From positions 1,220,121 through 1,284,120 of the forward strand of contig NZ_LRPC01000028.1 of NCBI RefSeq assembly GCF_001592965.1: DNA of 64,000 bases, given 5' to 3'. Position 1 is the stretch's first letter; each line of letters opens with the position of its first letter. The DNA is from Roseivirga spongicola. GTDB lineage: Bacteria; Bacteroidota; Bacteroidia; Cytophagales; Cyclobacteriaceae. The notes under the pieces are model-generated. The model did not search any database. It was not told the origin of the DNA and saw nothing but the letters and a program-made list of their open reading frames with translations. The position numbers and the translations under genes were made by a program. Of the stretch, positions 53,164-61,881 are shown piece after piece.

Positions 53164-53832
53164 CTATCTCAAATAAAACAAATCCTCCTCATTCACCTCC
53201 TGTGGGATAATGAGTTCACCAAGGTTGAGGAAGCGTTGCATTCCGAGCATCACTTCAAAATTCGGCTGATGCAAATGCTTTGGGATTTTATAAATCTTAG
53301 GATCTTTTTTATCGAAAGGAGGCTCAACCTTCGCCCCAAACAAATGAGGAAGCAGAATCTTTGAACAGCTAAAGGTTATTCGGTCGAAACCATGCTCTTG
53401 AAAATGTCTTTGGAGTCTTTCATTCACATTATCGAACATCTCGGCTCCACTGGCAAGCCTAATTCTAGAACCAGCCCTCGACTTGCCTTTAGTCTTTAAG
53501 TGCTTAATCTGGCTCTTCCCTTGCTTCTTACGCACCATATACGAGCTAAAGACTTTATGGGAAAGACACTTTTCATGCTGAAAAACACCCACCGAAGCGC
53601 TTCCACTCTGAACCAAAAGCATAAGATAAGTTACTTCTTTTTCTAGGTCTACCAGCCCTTCTTCATTGGAGAAAATGGTAATTGGTAACCTGAGCGAAAA
53701 CTCCATGCCTTGCTCTTCCCAAGTGTATTTATGCTTTTCAAAATCATAACTCAAAGGCATTTCTGCCTCTCGCAGACTTGTTACCACTTTAGTCACTTCT
53801 GGCCGTTTGAGAAAAATTGATTTCGGTTCCAT
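53164..53832 (-). CDS. VLRF1-type peptidyl-tRNA hydrolase/release-factor-like protein
   Basis: A 222-residue protein resembling the Vms1/ANKZF1-like release factor (VLRF1) domain. The run SSYMVRKKQGKSQ (residues 96-108) followed by KGKSRAGSRIR (115-125) matches the Vms1 block with the catalytic-type Gln (here Q108) after a GxS turn and the later AGS(x)(L/I)R element. Strands before it (YLMLLVQSGSASVGVFQHEK) and the helical region after it fit the eRF1-like fold. In eukaryotes Vms1 frees nascent chains from stalled 60S tRNA. A comparable ribosome-rescue role is inferred. No CCHC finger or ankyrin region is present. Confidence 0.68.
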   Translation of the reverse strand: MEPKSIFLKRPEVTKVVTSLREAEMPLSYDFEKHKYTWEEQGMEFSLRLPITIFSNEEGLVDLEKEVTYLMLLVQSGSASVGVFQHEKCLSHKVFSSYMVRKKQGKSQIKHLKTKGKSRAGSRIRLASGAEMFDNVNERLQRHFQEHGFDRITFSCSKILLPHLFGAKVEPPFDKKDPKIYKIPKHLHQPNFEVMLGMQRFLNLGELIIPQEVNEEDLFYLR

Positions 53833-53880
53833 GTAACTGCCAAATTACTAGCTCGTATGTAGAGTGGGAAACTATTCCAC

Positions 53881-53888
53881 TATTTTTG
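53881..53888 (+). promoter_or_regulatory. Candidate -7 box for the first penicillin-binding protein gene
   Basis: TATTTTTG matches TAnnTTTG 38 bp before the ATG at 53927. No clear -33 TTG is seen. The box lies inside the longer open frame beginning at 53864, which argues for the 53927 start. Confidence 0.45.
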
Positions 53889-53926
53889 CAAGAAATATTC
53901 GGCAGTCACGTTTTTCACCTAAGTCC

Positions 53927-56269
53927 ATGTCAGCCAGAAAAAAGAAAACTAATAAAAAGCGTTGGATCAAATGGATAGCCCTTACCGGCTTAGCGGGTAT
54001 TCTATTCATATTCGGCTTTTATCTAAGTGTGCTATTTGAAGTTTGGGAACCTCTGCCCAGCAAAGATCAACTCGCAGACATTAAGCAAAGTGAAGCTTCT
54101 GAAGTTTACGCTCAAGGTGGGGAACTCATTGGTAAATACTTTATTTTCGATAGGCAACCAGTTACCTATGAAGAGCTTCCTCAGCACTTTATCGATGCGC
54201 TAATTGCTACTGAAGACGCTCGTTTTTATGAGCACAATGGTGTAGACCAAAGAAGCTTACTCAGGGTGGTTTTCAAGTCTATTCTTATGCGAGATGAGTC
54301 AGCTGGAGGAGGAAGTACGCTCTCTCAACAACTCATCAAAAACCTTTATCCGAGAAAAGATCACGGCATATTTTCTATGCCAGTAAGCAAAGTAAAAGAG
54401 GCAATTTGCGCTATACGCTTAGAGAAAATCTACAGCAAAGAAGAAATCATAACGCTCTATTTAAATACTGTGCCATTTGGAGACAATACTTTTGGAGTGG
54501 AGAGTGCGGCAGAGAAATTCTTCGGCAAAAAAACATCTGAATTAACACTTCCTGAAAGTGCTGTAATTGTGGGTATGCTCAAGGCATCTCACAGCTATAA
54601 TCCTAGGCTTTTCCCTGAACGTTCACTTGCTAGAAGAAATACTGTACTGGCCCAAATGGAGCGCTATGGTTACCTAATGAATGAAGAAAGAAGAATAGCA
54701 GTACAAAAACCTTTAAAGCTAGACTATTACTCTTTCAACCACGACAAAGGTCTTGCCCCATATTTTAGAGCGAATCTTCAGAAGAAAGTGGAGCAATGGT
54801 TGAAGGATTACAATAAAGAAAACGGAACTGACTTTAACCTACATACCAGCGGTTTAAAGATTTATACCACTCTGAACTACGACTTGCAGCAGATTGCCGA
54901 AGAAGCATTCACAGAACACCTCAAAGCACTTCAGAAAGACTTTGAGGAAAGTTATGGAAGTAGAGCACCATGGTTAACTGATAAAAGAGTGATTAATGAT
55001 GCATTGCAAAAGTCTCCTTATTACCAGAAATTAAAATCTCAAAAGCTTACGGAAAAGCAAATTCAAGACTCGCTTAATTTCAAACACAAAATTGAATTGT
55101 GGGATTGGGACGGGACTAAGATTGTTGAGGCTTCTCATATGGATAGCGTAAAACACTACCTCAAATTTTTACAGGCCGGAGTACTTTCAGTTGACCCATA
55201 CTCTGGTGCGGTTAGAACGTGGGTTGGTGGCTCTAACTTTGAGCATTTTCAGTATGACCACGTTGCCATGGCCAAACGTCAGGTAGGTTCCACCTTTAAA
55301 CCTATAGTATATACAGCCGCTCTTGAAGCTGGCAAGCAGCCTTGCGATTACTATTCTGGTCAACAGGTAACCTATGCTAATTATGATGACTGGACGGCCA
55401 CCAACTCTGGAGGGGAATCATATGAATTAGATTACGCCATGAAGACCGCACTGGCCAAGTCTATCAATACTGTAGCCGTGAAGGTAATGGAAGATGCAGG
55501 CATTTCTAATATTGTAGACCTAGCTCACAATATGGGTATTGAATCTGACATCCCGTACGTTCCTTCTATTGCGCTGGGTACTGCACAAATGAGTATGATG
55601 GAATTAGCCAAGGCATACACTTCTTTCCTTAATAATGGCAAACCAGCTTCTCCCTACTTCATTACCAAAATAGAAGACAGTGATGGTAATACATTGCACA
55701 GCTTTTTGCCAGATGTAGCCGAATCGCCAGTGTTTAGCGAACAGACACGCCAGATTATGCTAGAAATGATGAAAGGCACAGTAAATGAAGGCACTGCTCA
55801 GAGACTTCGCTGGAAATACGGACTCACCAATGATATTGCTGGCAAAACGGGCACCACCCAAGACAATAAAGACGGTTGGTTTGTAGCCTTAACCCCAAGG
55901 TTGCTAACAGTCACATGGGTAGGCTCAGATGATCATCGCATTGGTTTCAGGAGTACCGCTATGGGGCAAGGAGCTAATTCTGCCTTGCCTATCTACGCCC
56001 TATTTCAGCAAAAGATGAACAGCTCTGATGAATTAAGAAGTATTGCCAATGCTCGGTTCTCACCACCTTCTACCAGAATTATCAATATGATGGGCTGTAC
56101 TCCTGAGAAGGAAGCAGGTTTTATCAAGCGCCTTTTTACCAATACAGACAAACCAAAAACCACGCGCCTTCAGGTAGATACACTTGCAAGTGAACCTGAG
56201 AAAAAGGAAGGTCTCTTCAAGAAAATTGGCAACATATTCAAGCGGAAAAAGAAGAACAACAACGAGTAA
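53927..56269 (+). CDS. Class A penicillin-binding protein (PBP1A-like), copy 1
   Basis: A 780-residue bifunctional peptidoglycan synthase. A basic cytoplasmic tail and one membrane helix (about 15-37) precede a GT51 transglycosylase domain with catalytic E96 (TEDARFYEHNGVD) and GGGSTLSQQLIKN. The transpeptidase domain has S455-TFK (RQVGSTFKPIVY), SINTVA (SxN) and KTGTT (about 640). The tail is rich in Lys (KRKKKNNNE). Length is typical. The next gene encodes a close paralogue. Confidence 0.95.
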   Translation: MSARKKKTNKKRWIKWIALTGLAGILFIFGFYLSVLFEVWEPLPSKDQLADIKQSEASEVYAQGGELIGKYFIFDRQPVTYEELPQHFIDALIATEDARFYEHNGVDQRSLLRVVFKSILMRDESAGGGSTLSQQLIKNLYPRKDHGIFSMPVSKVKEAICAIRLEKIYSKEEIITLYLNTVPFGDNTFGVESAAEKFFGKKTSELTLPESAVIVGMLKASHSYNPRLFPERSLARRNTVLAQMERYGYLMNEERRIAVQKPLKLDYYSFNHDKGLAPYFRANLQKKVEQWLKDYNKENGTDFNLHTSGLKIYTTLNYDLQQIAEEAFTEHLKALQKDFEESYGSRAPWLTDKRVINDALQKSPYYQKLKSQKLTEKQIQDSLNFKHKIELWDWDGTKIVEASHMDSVKHYLKFLQAGVLSVDPYSGAVRTWVGGSNFEHFQYDHVAMAKRQVGSTFKPIVYTAALEAGKQPCDYYSGQQVTYANYDDWTATNSGGESYELDYAMKTALAKSINTVAVKVMEDAGISNIVDLAHNMGIESDIPYVPSIALGTAQMSMMELAKAYTSFLNNGKPASPYFITKIEDSDGNTLHSFLPDVAESPVFSEQTRQIMLEMMKGTVNEGTAQRLRWKYGLTNDIAGKTGTTQDNKDGWFVALTPRLLTVTWVGSDDHRIGFRSTAMGQGANSALPIYALFQQKMNSSDELRSIANARFSPPSTRIINMMGCTPEKEAGFIKRLFTNTDKPKTTRLQVDTLASEPEKKEGLFKKIGNIFKRKKKNNNE

Positions 56270-56314
56270 AATAGTCCGCTAAATCACTCAAAAGCGCCAT
56301 TCGAATAAGCTGAG

Positions 56315-56379
56315 TTGAGCCAAGCTTCTTATTCTACTTTTGATTATGATATTCTACTTTTGAAAATTACTCAAAAGTA
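56315..56379 (+). promoter_or_regulatory. Promoter region with three TACTTTTG boxes and a palindrome
   Basis: TTG (56315-56317), 17-bp spacer, TACTTTTG (56335-56342) fits the Bacteroidota promoter consensus. A second direct copy is at 56355-56362, and an inverted copy (CAAAAGTA) is at 56372-56379, so ACTTTTGA-AAATTAC-TCAAAAGT forms a perfect palindrome at 56356-56378. It lies 87 bp or more upstream of the second penicillin-binding protein gene. Confidence 0.55.
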
Positions 56380-56465
56380 AAATACGGCTCTAAACGCATA
56401 TTTAGGCCATGGCATACAATATGTCATATGGTGGGTACCGAATAAATTAAACAACCAGACTCACC

Positions 56466-58820
56466 ATGTACATACAGTATTTAAAACGTGCCTCAGCATA
56501 TATCAAAGCCATATGGAATACCTCTTTCTACATATTCCTTGTCATGGCTTTCACTTCTCTTTCTTCATTTGTTTTCTTTCTATCTGTGCTTGTTGGCGGA
56601 TGGGGAGAACTCCCTTCTACTGAAGAGTTGACAGAAATTCAGCACGATGAAGCCAGTGTAGTATATGCGGCAGATCAAGAGATTCTTGGCCAGTATCACT
56701 TTCAAAATCGAAGAGAGGTCAATTTTAGAAAACTCCCTCCACACCTTATTGATGCTCTGGTTGCTACTGAAGATGTGAGGTTTTATGACCATGAGGGAGT
56801 AGATGTTTTTAGCTTGAGTAGGGTATTCTTTAAAAGCATACTGCTGGGAGACAAGTCTGCAGGAGGCGGTAGTACAATCAGTCAACAATTGGTTAAAAAT
56901 CTCTACCCAAGAGAAAACCACGGGCCTTTCACCATGGCAGTGAATAAAACCAAAGAGATGATATTGGCTATGCGAATGGAAGACATCTACTCGAAAAAAG
57001 AAATTCTAACACTTTACCTCAACACGGTTCCATTTGGCGACAATACTTATGGCATTGAAAGTGCAAGCCAGCGATTCTTCAGCAAATCGGTAGAAGATAT
57101 AACTCTTGAGGAGTCGGCCACTTTGGTGGGAATGCTCAAAGCTACACACTATTACAACCCCAGAATTAATCCTGAAAATGCTATTAGCAGAAGAAATACG
57201 GTGTTCTACCAAATGATGAAGTATGGCTTTATTGGCAGAGAGTGGTACGATTCACTAAGCCAGAGCCCTATTGAGCTCAACCTAAGCTCTTTTGACACCA
57301 ATGCAGGAATTGCCACCTATTTTAGAGCAGAGGTAAAAAAACAGGTAAAAGAATGGCTAGAGGCTTACAACTACGCAAATGGCACTAACTACAATATCTA
57401 CACCAGTGGACTAAAAATTCATACTACACTAGATTACAACATGCAATTGATGGCAGAAAACGCCATAGCCGAGCATATGACCGAACTTCAAGAAACCTAT
57501 GATAAGTATTTTGATAACCGCCTACTCTCTCTCAACAACAAACACTTCAAGGAACTAGTAAAGAATTCGAAAGAATTTAGAACCTTAAAGCAAGAAGGGT
57601 TGAGCGATAAGGAAGTATTTGCCGAACTAGCTAAGACACAGCCTTTAGAGCTATGGGACTGGCAAGGAAGTAAAGAAATTGAGGCATCTCTAATAGATAA
57701 AATAGCACACTACCAAAGACTTTTGAATACGGGCATGATTTCCATTGACCCAAAAAATGGAGCTGTAAAAGCTTGGGTAGGTGGCATAAACTACGCCCAC
57801 TACAAATTTGACCATGTATCTCAAAGCAAACGCCAAGTAGGTTCTACCTTTAAGCCTTTTGTGTATGCATCGGCTTTAGAACAAGGCGCCTCTGCATGTA
57901 ATTACTATAACCCGCAAAGCGTAAAATATGCCTCTTATGAAAATTGGGCAGCACTAAACTCTGACGAAGAGCAAAACAGGTTCTACACCATGAAGGGTGC
58001 TTTGGCCAATTCTGTGAACACCGTTGCAGTGAAAGTAATGCAAGAAGCAGGAATTAATAACGTAGTGAATTTAGCCAACCAAGCCGGATTAGAAAATGTA
58101 CCAAGAGTACCTTCAATTGCCCTAGGTACTGCCGAAATTAACATGTTAAGCTTAGCCCAAGCCTATACCATTTTCTTAAACGATGGTAAAGTAGCCCACC
58201 CTACGCTTATTCAAAGAATTGAAGACAAAGAGGGTAATGTTTTGGTAGAGTTTAGCCCGAAGGTGAGTAACAAGCCTGTAATTTCTAAAACTACTCAAGA
58301 GACCATGATTGAAATGATGAAGGGTGTGGTTAACGAAGGAACTGGGTCTCGTATTAGATGGAAATATAACCTTACAAACGACATTGCCGGTAAAACAGGA
58401 ACCACCCAGAACAATAAAGACGGATGGTTTGTAGGCCTCACTCCTAACCTAGTAACCATTACTTGGGTTGGTCCAGACAACTACCGCTTAGGATTTAAGT
58501 CTACCAGACTTGGGCAAGGAGCTAATACTGCACTACCAATTTTCGCATTGTTCCAGAAAAAGATGAATAGCGACTCACAGTTCAACTATTACACAAAAGC
58601 AAAGTTCTCTACACCTTCTCCATTTACCTTAGAAGAACTTGGTTGCCCAGCAGAGTCTAGTTGGAAGTACCTAGAACCTGCTGAGCCTAAAAAGACAGAG
58701 CCATTCAAGCAAACCTTGCGCATGAGCCTTAACAATCCTGGTTCTCAGATTTCAATTGAAAAGCCGAGAATGATTCAGGTAAATGCTAAGTCTTCTGCTG
58801 GGCAACCAAGCAACAAGTAA
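56466..58820 (+). CDS. Class A penicillin-binding protein (PBP1A-like), copy 2
   Basis: A 784-residue paralogue of the preceding protein, arising probably by tandem duplication. It has a membrane helix (about 18-45), GT51 motifs TEDVRFYDHEGVD and GGGSTISQQLVKN, and transpeptidase motifs S460-TFK (RQVGSTFKPFVY), SVNTVA and GKTGTTQNNKDGWF. The C-terminal tail differs (SLNNPGSQISIEKPRMIQVN). It has its own upstream region with promoter-like boxes, so the two copies may be expressed differently. Confidence 0.95.
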   Translation: MYIQYLKRASAYIKAIWNTSFYIFLVMAFTSLSSFVFFLSVLVGGWGELPSTEELTEIQHDEASVVYAADQEILGQYHFQNRREVNFRKLPPHLIDALVATEDVRFYDHEGVDVFSLSRVFFKSILLGDKSAGGGSTISQQLVKNLYPRENHGPFTMAVNKTKEMILAMRMEDIYSKKEILTLYLNTVPFGDNTYGIESASQRFFSKSVEDITLEESATLVGMLKATHYYNPRINPENAISRRNTVFYQMMKYGFIGREWYDSLSQSPIELNLSSFDTNAGIATYFRAEVKKQVKEWLEAYNYANGTNYNIYTSGLKIHTTLDYNMQLMAENAIAEHMTELQETYDKYFDNRLLSLNNKHFKELVKNSKEFRTLKQEGLSDKEVFAELAKTQPLELWDWQGSKEIEASLIDKIAHYQRLLNTGMISIDPKNGAVKAWVGGINYAHYKFDHVSQSKRQVGSTFKPFVYASALEQGASACNYYNPQSVKYASYENWAALNSDEEQNRFYTMKGALANSVNTVAVKVMQEAGINNVVNLANQAGLENVPRVPSIALGTAEINMLSLAQAYTIFLNDGKVAHPTLIQRIEDKEGNVLVEFSPKVSNKPVISKTTQETMIEMMKGVVNEGTGSRIRWKYNLTNDIAGKTGTTQNNKDGWFVGLTPNLVTITWVGPDNYRLGFKSTRLGQGANTALPIFALFQKKMNSDSQFNYYTKAKFSTPSPFTLEELGCPAESSWKYLEPAEPKKTEPFKQTLRMSLNNPGSQISIEKPRMIQVNAKSSAGQPSNK

Positions 58821-58824
58821 GATT

Positions 58825-60171
58825 TTAATCTTCAAGCACCACTTCTTCTTCAATAAACTGGAAGCCTAACTGGTCTAGCTCTTCCAAAATAGGCTTGTAG
58901 AATTCTGGTGTAATTGGCACATGAACACCTCTGGCTTCTATCTTTCCCTCAGAGAATAATCTAATGGCAATACCTAGCGGCAAACCCACCGTTTTAGACA
59001 TAGCCGTTTCTTTAGCATTTTCGCCAGTAGCCACCATAGCCGACCTAATTCTTTTGGTCACGCCATCTTCCACATAATCGAAGAGGTGCCACATCACAAT
59101 CTGATCCTTCTTTTCAGGGCTAATAGTCCATTTTTTCTTTAGAATATGCTCTAGCACCTGCGCTGGCGTACCCTTCATTAAGCCCACTGGCTCGTCATCA
59201 AACAAGCCTAACCATTGCAACTTGTGCATTTCTGGGCCTTCTAATTCAAGTCCCAAATAATGAGCAAGTTTTAGCTCAACAGAATCTTTAGGGTTATATG
59301 AGAGGAAGGAATTAATAAACTCTCTATGAGTCATTCCTTCAACACTTTCCATCTGGTAAGTATCATCTGTAGCGCCCAACTGAACAAAAATATCCCATGC
59401 CTTGCTGTAGCCTGGCCTTCTCAGTGTGCCTCTGTAGAGCGTTTTAATTCCGCGAAGGTTGTAAACATCTAAGTACATTAAAGAATCGCGGTTGGCATAA
59501 CCTTCAAAATAACCGTGACCTGGAATATGGATCATTTCCGTTCTTTTGAAAAGCTTATGATAAGGTATGTATTTGTACTTCCCCTCTTGAATAAACTTCA
59601 CAGTACCTTGACCGGCCAACACCACATTTCTCGGGTTCCATGTAAAGCCATATTGCCAAGGGTTATCATCATCAGGATCAGGTGCTAACAAACCGCCTGT
59701 AAATGATTCAAAAGCACGAATTTCAAGTCCCTTATCTTCACGGATATGATCGATCACCTTCATGGCAGACATGTGATCGATTCCCGGGTCAAGCCCACAC
59801 TCATTTAAGAAAAGAAGCCCTTTCTCCTTAGCCCTATCGTTCAGGGCCTTCATGTCTGGCGATACATAAGAAGCTGTGAAAAGGTGCTTTTCTAACTTTA
59901 GACAATCTGCTGCCACAATTGGGTGAAATTTGGCAGGGAGCATAGATACTATAATCTGATGCTCGCTGATTAACTGTTGTCTTTCCTGATCGTTGGTGAT
60001 ATCAATGGCTACAGCCTGCCCACGTTTAGCATCCTTTACAATTTGCTCTGCATATTGCAAGGCATAATCGGCAACGGTGATTTGCCAATCTCTTTCCTCT
60101 GCGTGATCAAACAAGTAATTAATTAGTGAATTGGAGGAGCGGCCTGCTCCCAATATTAATATTTTCTCCAT
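58825..60171 (-). CDS. Saccharopine dehydrogenase-like protein
   Basis: A 448-residue protein. The N-terminal Rossmann fold has ILILGAGRSSNSLINYL (residues 4-20) and HQIIVSMLPAKFHPIVAADC. The saccharopine dehydrogenase C-terminal domain shows LFLNECGLDPGIDHMSAMKV, ESFTGGLLAPDPDDDNPWQY and WNPRNVVLAGQGTVKFIQEG. This pattern fits enzymes of lysine degradation (saccharopine to glutamate and 2-aminoadipate semialdehyde). It may instead act on another opine-like amino acid. The start at 60171 (MEKILILGAG) is preferred over five codons upstream. Confidence 0.88.
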   Translation of the reverse strand: MEKILILGAGRSSNSLINYLFDHAEERDWQITVADYALQYAEQIVKDAKRGQAVAIDITNDQERQQLISEHQIIVSMLPAKFHPIVAADCLKLEKHLFTASYVSPDMKALNDRAKEKGLLFLNECGLDPGIDHMSAMKVIDHIREDKGLEIRAFESFTGGLLAPDPDDDNPWQYGFTWNPRNVVLAGQGTVKFIQEGKYKYIPYHKLFKRTEMIHIPGHGYFEGYANRDSLMYLDVYNLRGIKTLYRGTLRRPGYSKAWDIFVQLGATDDTYQMESVEGMTHREFINSFLSYNPKDSVELKLAHYLGLELEGPEMHKLQWLGLFDDEPVGLMKGTPAQVLEHILKKKWTISPEKKDQIVMWHLFDYVEDGVTKRIRSAMVATGENAKETAMSKTVGLPLGIAIRLFSEGKIEARGVHVPITPEFYKPILEELDQLGFQFIEEEVVLED

Positions 60172-60407
60172 AGGTAGTAAACTCATATTAGGTGTTGAAC
60201 GAATTAGGCGAAAATGCCCACTAAGATCAAGTTTTCTCCATTAAATCGGAGCTATTGAAAGTTCAGCCTCTAATGCGACTAAGGCTACATTCAGTTATAA
60301 AAAGCTCATTCCGAAGACATAACGATTCGTGCTCAATCAATCGGAGCGCTCGAAAAAACCATTACTAAAAAAGATTCGTATATTCATCGCCCTCTCAAAA
60401 ACTATGT

Positions 60408-60902
60408 ATGCCTAAAAGAGAGATTACAAAAAACTCAAAAATAACCGTCTATTCAGTAGACTCTGTAGAACCAGAAGTTGCAGAACTCATTGAACAAGCC
60501 AAGCTAGCGGCCAGTCAAGCTTATGCGCCTTACTCTAATTTTCAGGTGGGTGCAGCAGTTAAGTTGAAAAGTGGCAAAATAGTACTGGGTAACAACCAAG
60601 AAAATGCTGCCTACCCATCTGGCTTGTGCGCAGAAAGAGTGGCCTGCTTTTCTGCCAAAGCACAATTCCCTGAAGAATCTATAGACATGATTGCCATAGT
60701 TGCCAAACAGGCTTCAGCCGAAGGCTATACCTTAGCCACTCCTTGTGGAAGCTGCCGACAAAGCATGAGTGAGTATGAAAACATACAAGAGCAACCCATT
60801 AAACTTTATTTGCTCAATGCCGAGGGTGAAGTTTACGAATCTGATTCAATCGACAACTTGTTACCATTCAAATTCTCTGAAAAGAACCTTAAGAGTGAGT
60901 GA
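60408..60902 (+). CDS. cdd: Cytidine deaminase
   Basis: A 164-residue zinc enzyme deaminating cytidine and deoxycytidine for pyrimidine salvage. C74-A-E76 (GLCAERVACF) and P-C113-GS-C116 (TPCGSCRQSMSEY) are the zinc and catalytic motifs, with three cysteine zinc ligands as in the tetrameric form. AYAPYSNFQVGAAVKLKSGK and NQENAAYPSG are typical. The N terminus is about 20 residues longer than the Bacillus enzyme. Confidence 0.95.
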   Translation: MPKREITKNSKITVYSVDSVEPEVAELIEQAKLAASQAYAPYSNFQVGAAVKLKSGKIVLGNNQENAAYPSGLCAERVACFSAKAQFPEESIDMIAIVAKQASAEGYTLATPCGSCRQSMSEYENIQEQPIKLYLLNAEGEVYESDSIDNLLPFKFSEKNLKSE

Positions 60903-60943
60903 GCTCCAAGACATTAAAAAAAACCATTAATCGTCATTACAGA

Positions 60944-60978
60944 ATTTTTCTTCCTTCATTATCAAAAGGAAGAAAAAT
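60944..60978. repeat. 13-bp perfect hairpin downstream of cdd
   Basis: ATTTTTCTTCCTT and AAGGAAGAAAAAT form a 13-bp stem with a 9-nt loop, 42 bp after the cdd stop. There is no T-tract beyond the stem, so termination is uncertain. The rest of the 307-bp gap (60903-61209) holds the element at 61097. Confidence 0.55.
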
Positions 60979-61096
60979 ATCAGGAATCTCATTGGATGAA
61001 AGTCTTGAGATATAGGACTAAAATAATTCGGATTAAATTCTATGAATTATTTTTCCGATATGACGTTTTAGAAGCTGAAGAGTGAATGATTGCATT

Positions 61097-61161
61097 ATCC
61101 TGTCCCGAGAACACGGGATTAGGGTTTACTAGCTAAAGATTCTGAAACAAGCTCAGGATGA
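61097..61161. repeat. REP-like element (ATCCTG ... CAGGATGAC)
   Basis: ATCCTG (61097-61102) and CAGGAT (61154-61159) pair, with an inner CCCG-AGAACA-CGGG hairpin (61104-61117). The CAGGATGACGA end resembles the GAATGACGA ends of other elements here. Confidence 0.55.
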
Positions 61162-61209
61162 CGAAATTAAAGAGCTCTTTGGTCTAAAAACCCAACCCTT
61201 TAGAAGAAA

Positions 61210-61881
61210 ATGGAAAAACGAATATCATTTAAGTTTAACGCTCGATACGAAATTTTAGGAACTCCATCTGAAGATGTAGAAGAGCTGTGGTTTGTATGCC
61301 ATGGGCATGGACAATTGGCCAAGTACTTCATTAGAAAATTTGATGCCATTGCTAGCCCTAAGCGACTAATTGTAGCACCTGAAGGGCTTTTCAGGTATTA
61401 TCTTCAAGGCTTTGCCGGAAGAGTTGGTGCTACCTGGATGACCAAGGAAGACCGGGTAAGCGACATTGGTAATTACATCACCTACCTTTCGGCAGTTTAT
61501 AATGAGGTGACTTCTCAGTTAAAAAAAGATCTTAAAATCACCTTCTTTGGTTTTTCCCAAGGCGCAGCAACCATTTCCAGACTAGCCACAATGTCTGATC
61601 TAAGTTTTGATCGACTCGTTCTTTGGGCTGGTATTTTTCCACCAGACTTACCTCCTCTGCAAAGTACAGATAGACTTAAGGACAAGCAGTGTTTCTTGGT
61701 GTATGGCTTACAAGATGAGTTTCTGACCGAGGCAAGAATAAAAGAACAAGAGAGCATAGCTGAGCAGATACAAATCACCCCCGAGAGTATCACCTTCGAG
61801 GGTAAACATGAGCTATCTAGTGAAGTGCTGGAGAGCTTGGCAGAAATACCTTATCGCCACCAACTATACTTTCGAGCGTAG
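61210..61881 (+). CDS. Alpha/beta-hydrolase (phospholipase/carboxylesterase-like)
   Basis: A 223-residue cytosolic serine hydrolase. HGHG (residues 31-34) would form the oxyanion region, and the nucleophile elbow is GFSQGAA with S116. D is likely in YGLQDEFLTE and H in FEGKHELSSEV, completing the triad. RLIVAPEGLFRYY is typical of the dienelactone hydrolase/carboxylesterase branch. The substrate is unknown. Its 3' end overlaps the convergent gene by 31 bp. Confidence 0.82.
   Translation: MEKRISFKFNARYEILGTPSEDVEELWFVCHGHGQLAKYFIRKFDAIASPKRLIVAPEGLFRYYLQGFAGRVGATWMTKEDRVSDIGNYITYLSAVYNEVTSQLKKDLKITFFGFSQGAATISRLATMSDLSFDRLVLWAGIFPPDLPPLQSTDRLKDKQCFLVYGLQDEFLTEARIKEQESIAEQIQITPESITFEGKHELSSEVLESLAEIPYRHQLYFRA

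Noticed and set aside
53864..53926. Upstream start of the first PBP gene
   Set aside because: It lies across a TATTTTTG promoter box; the ATG at 53927 gives a normal N terminus.
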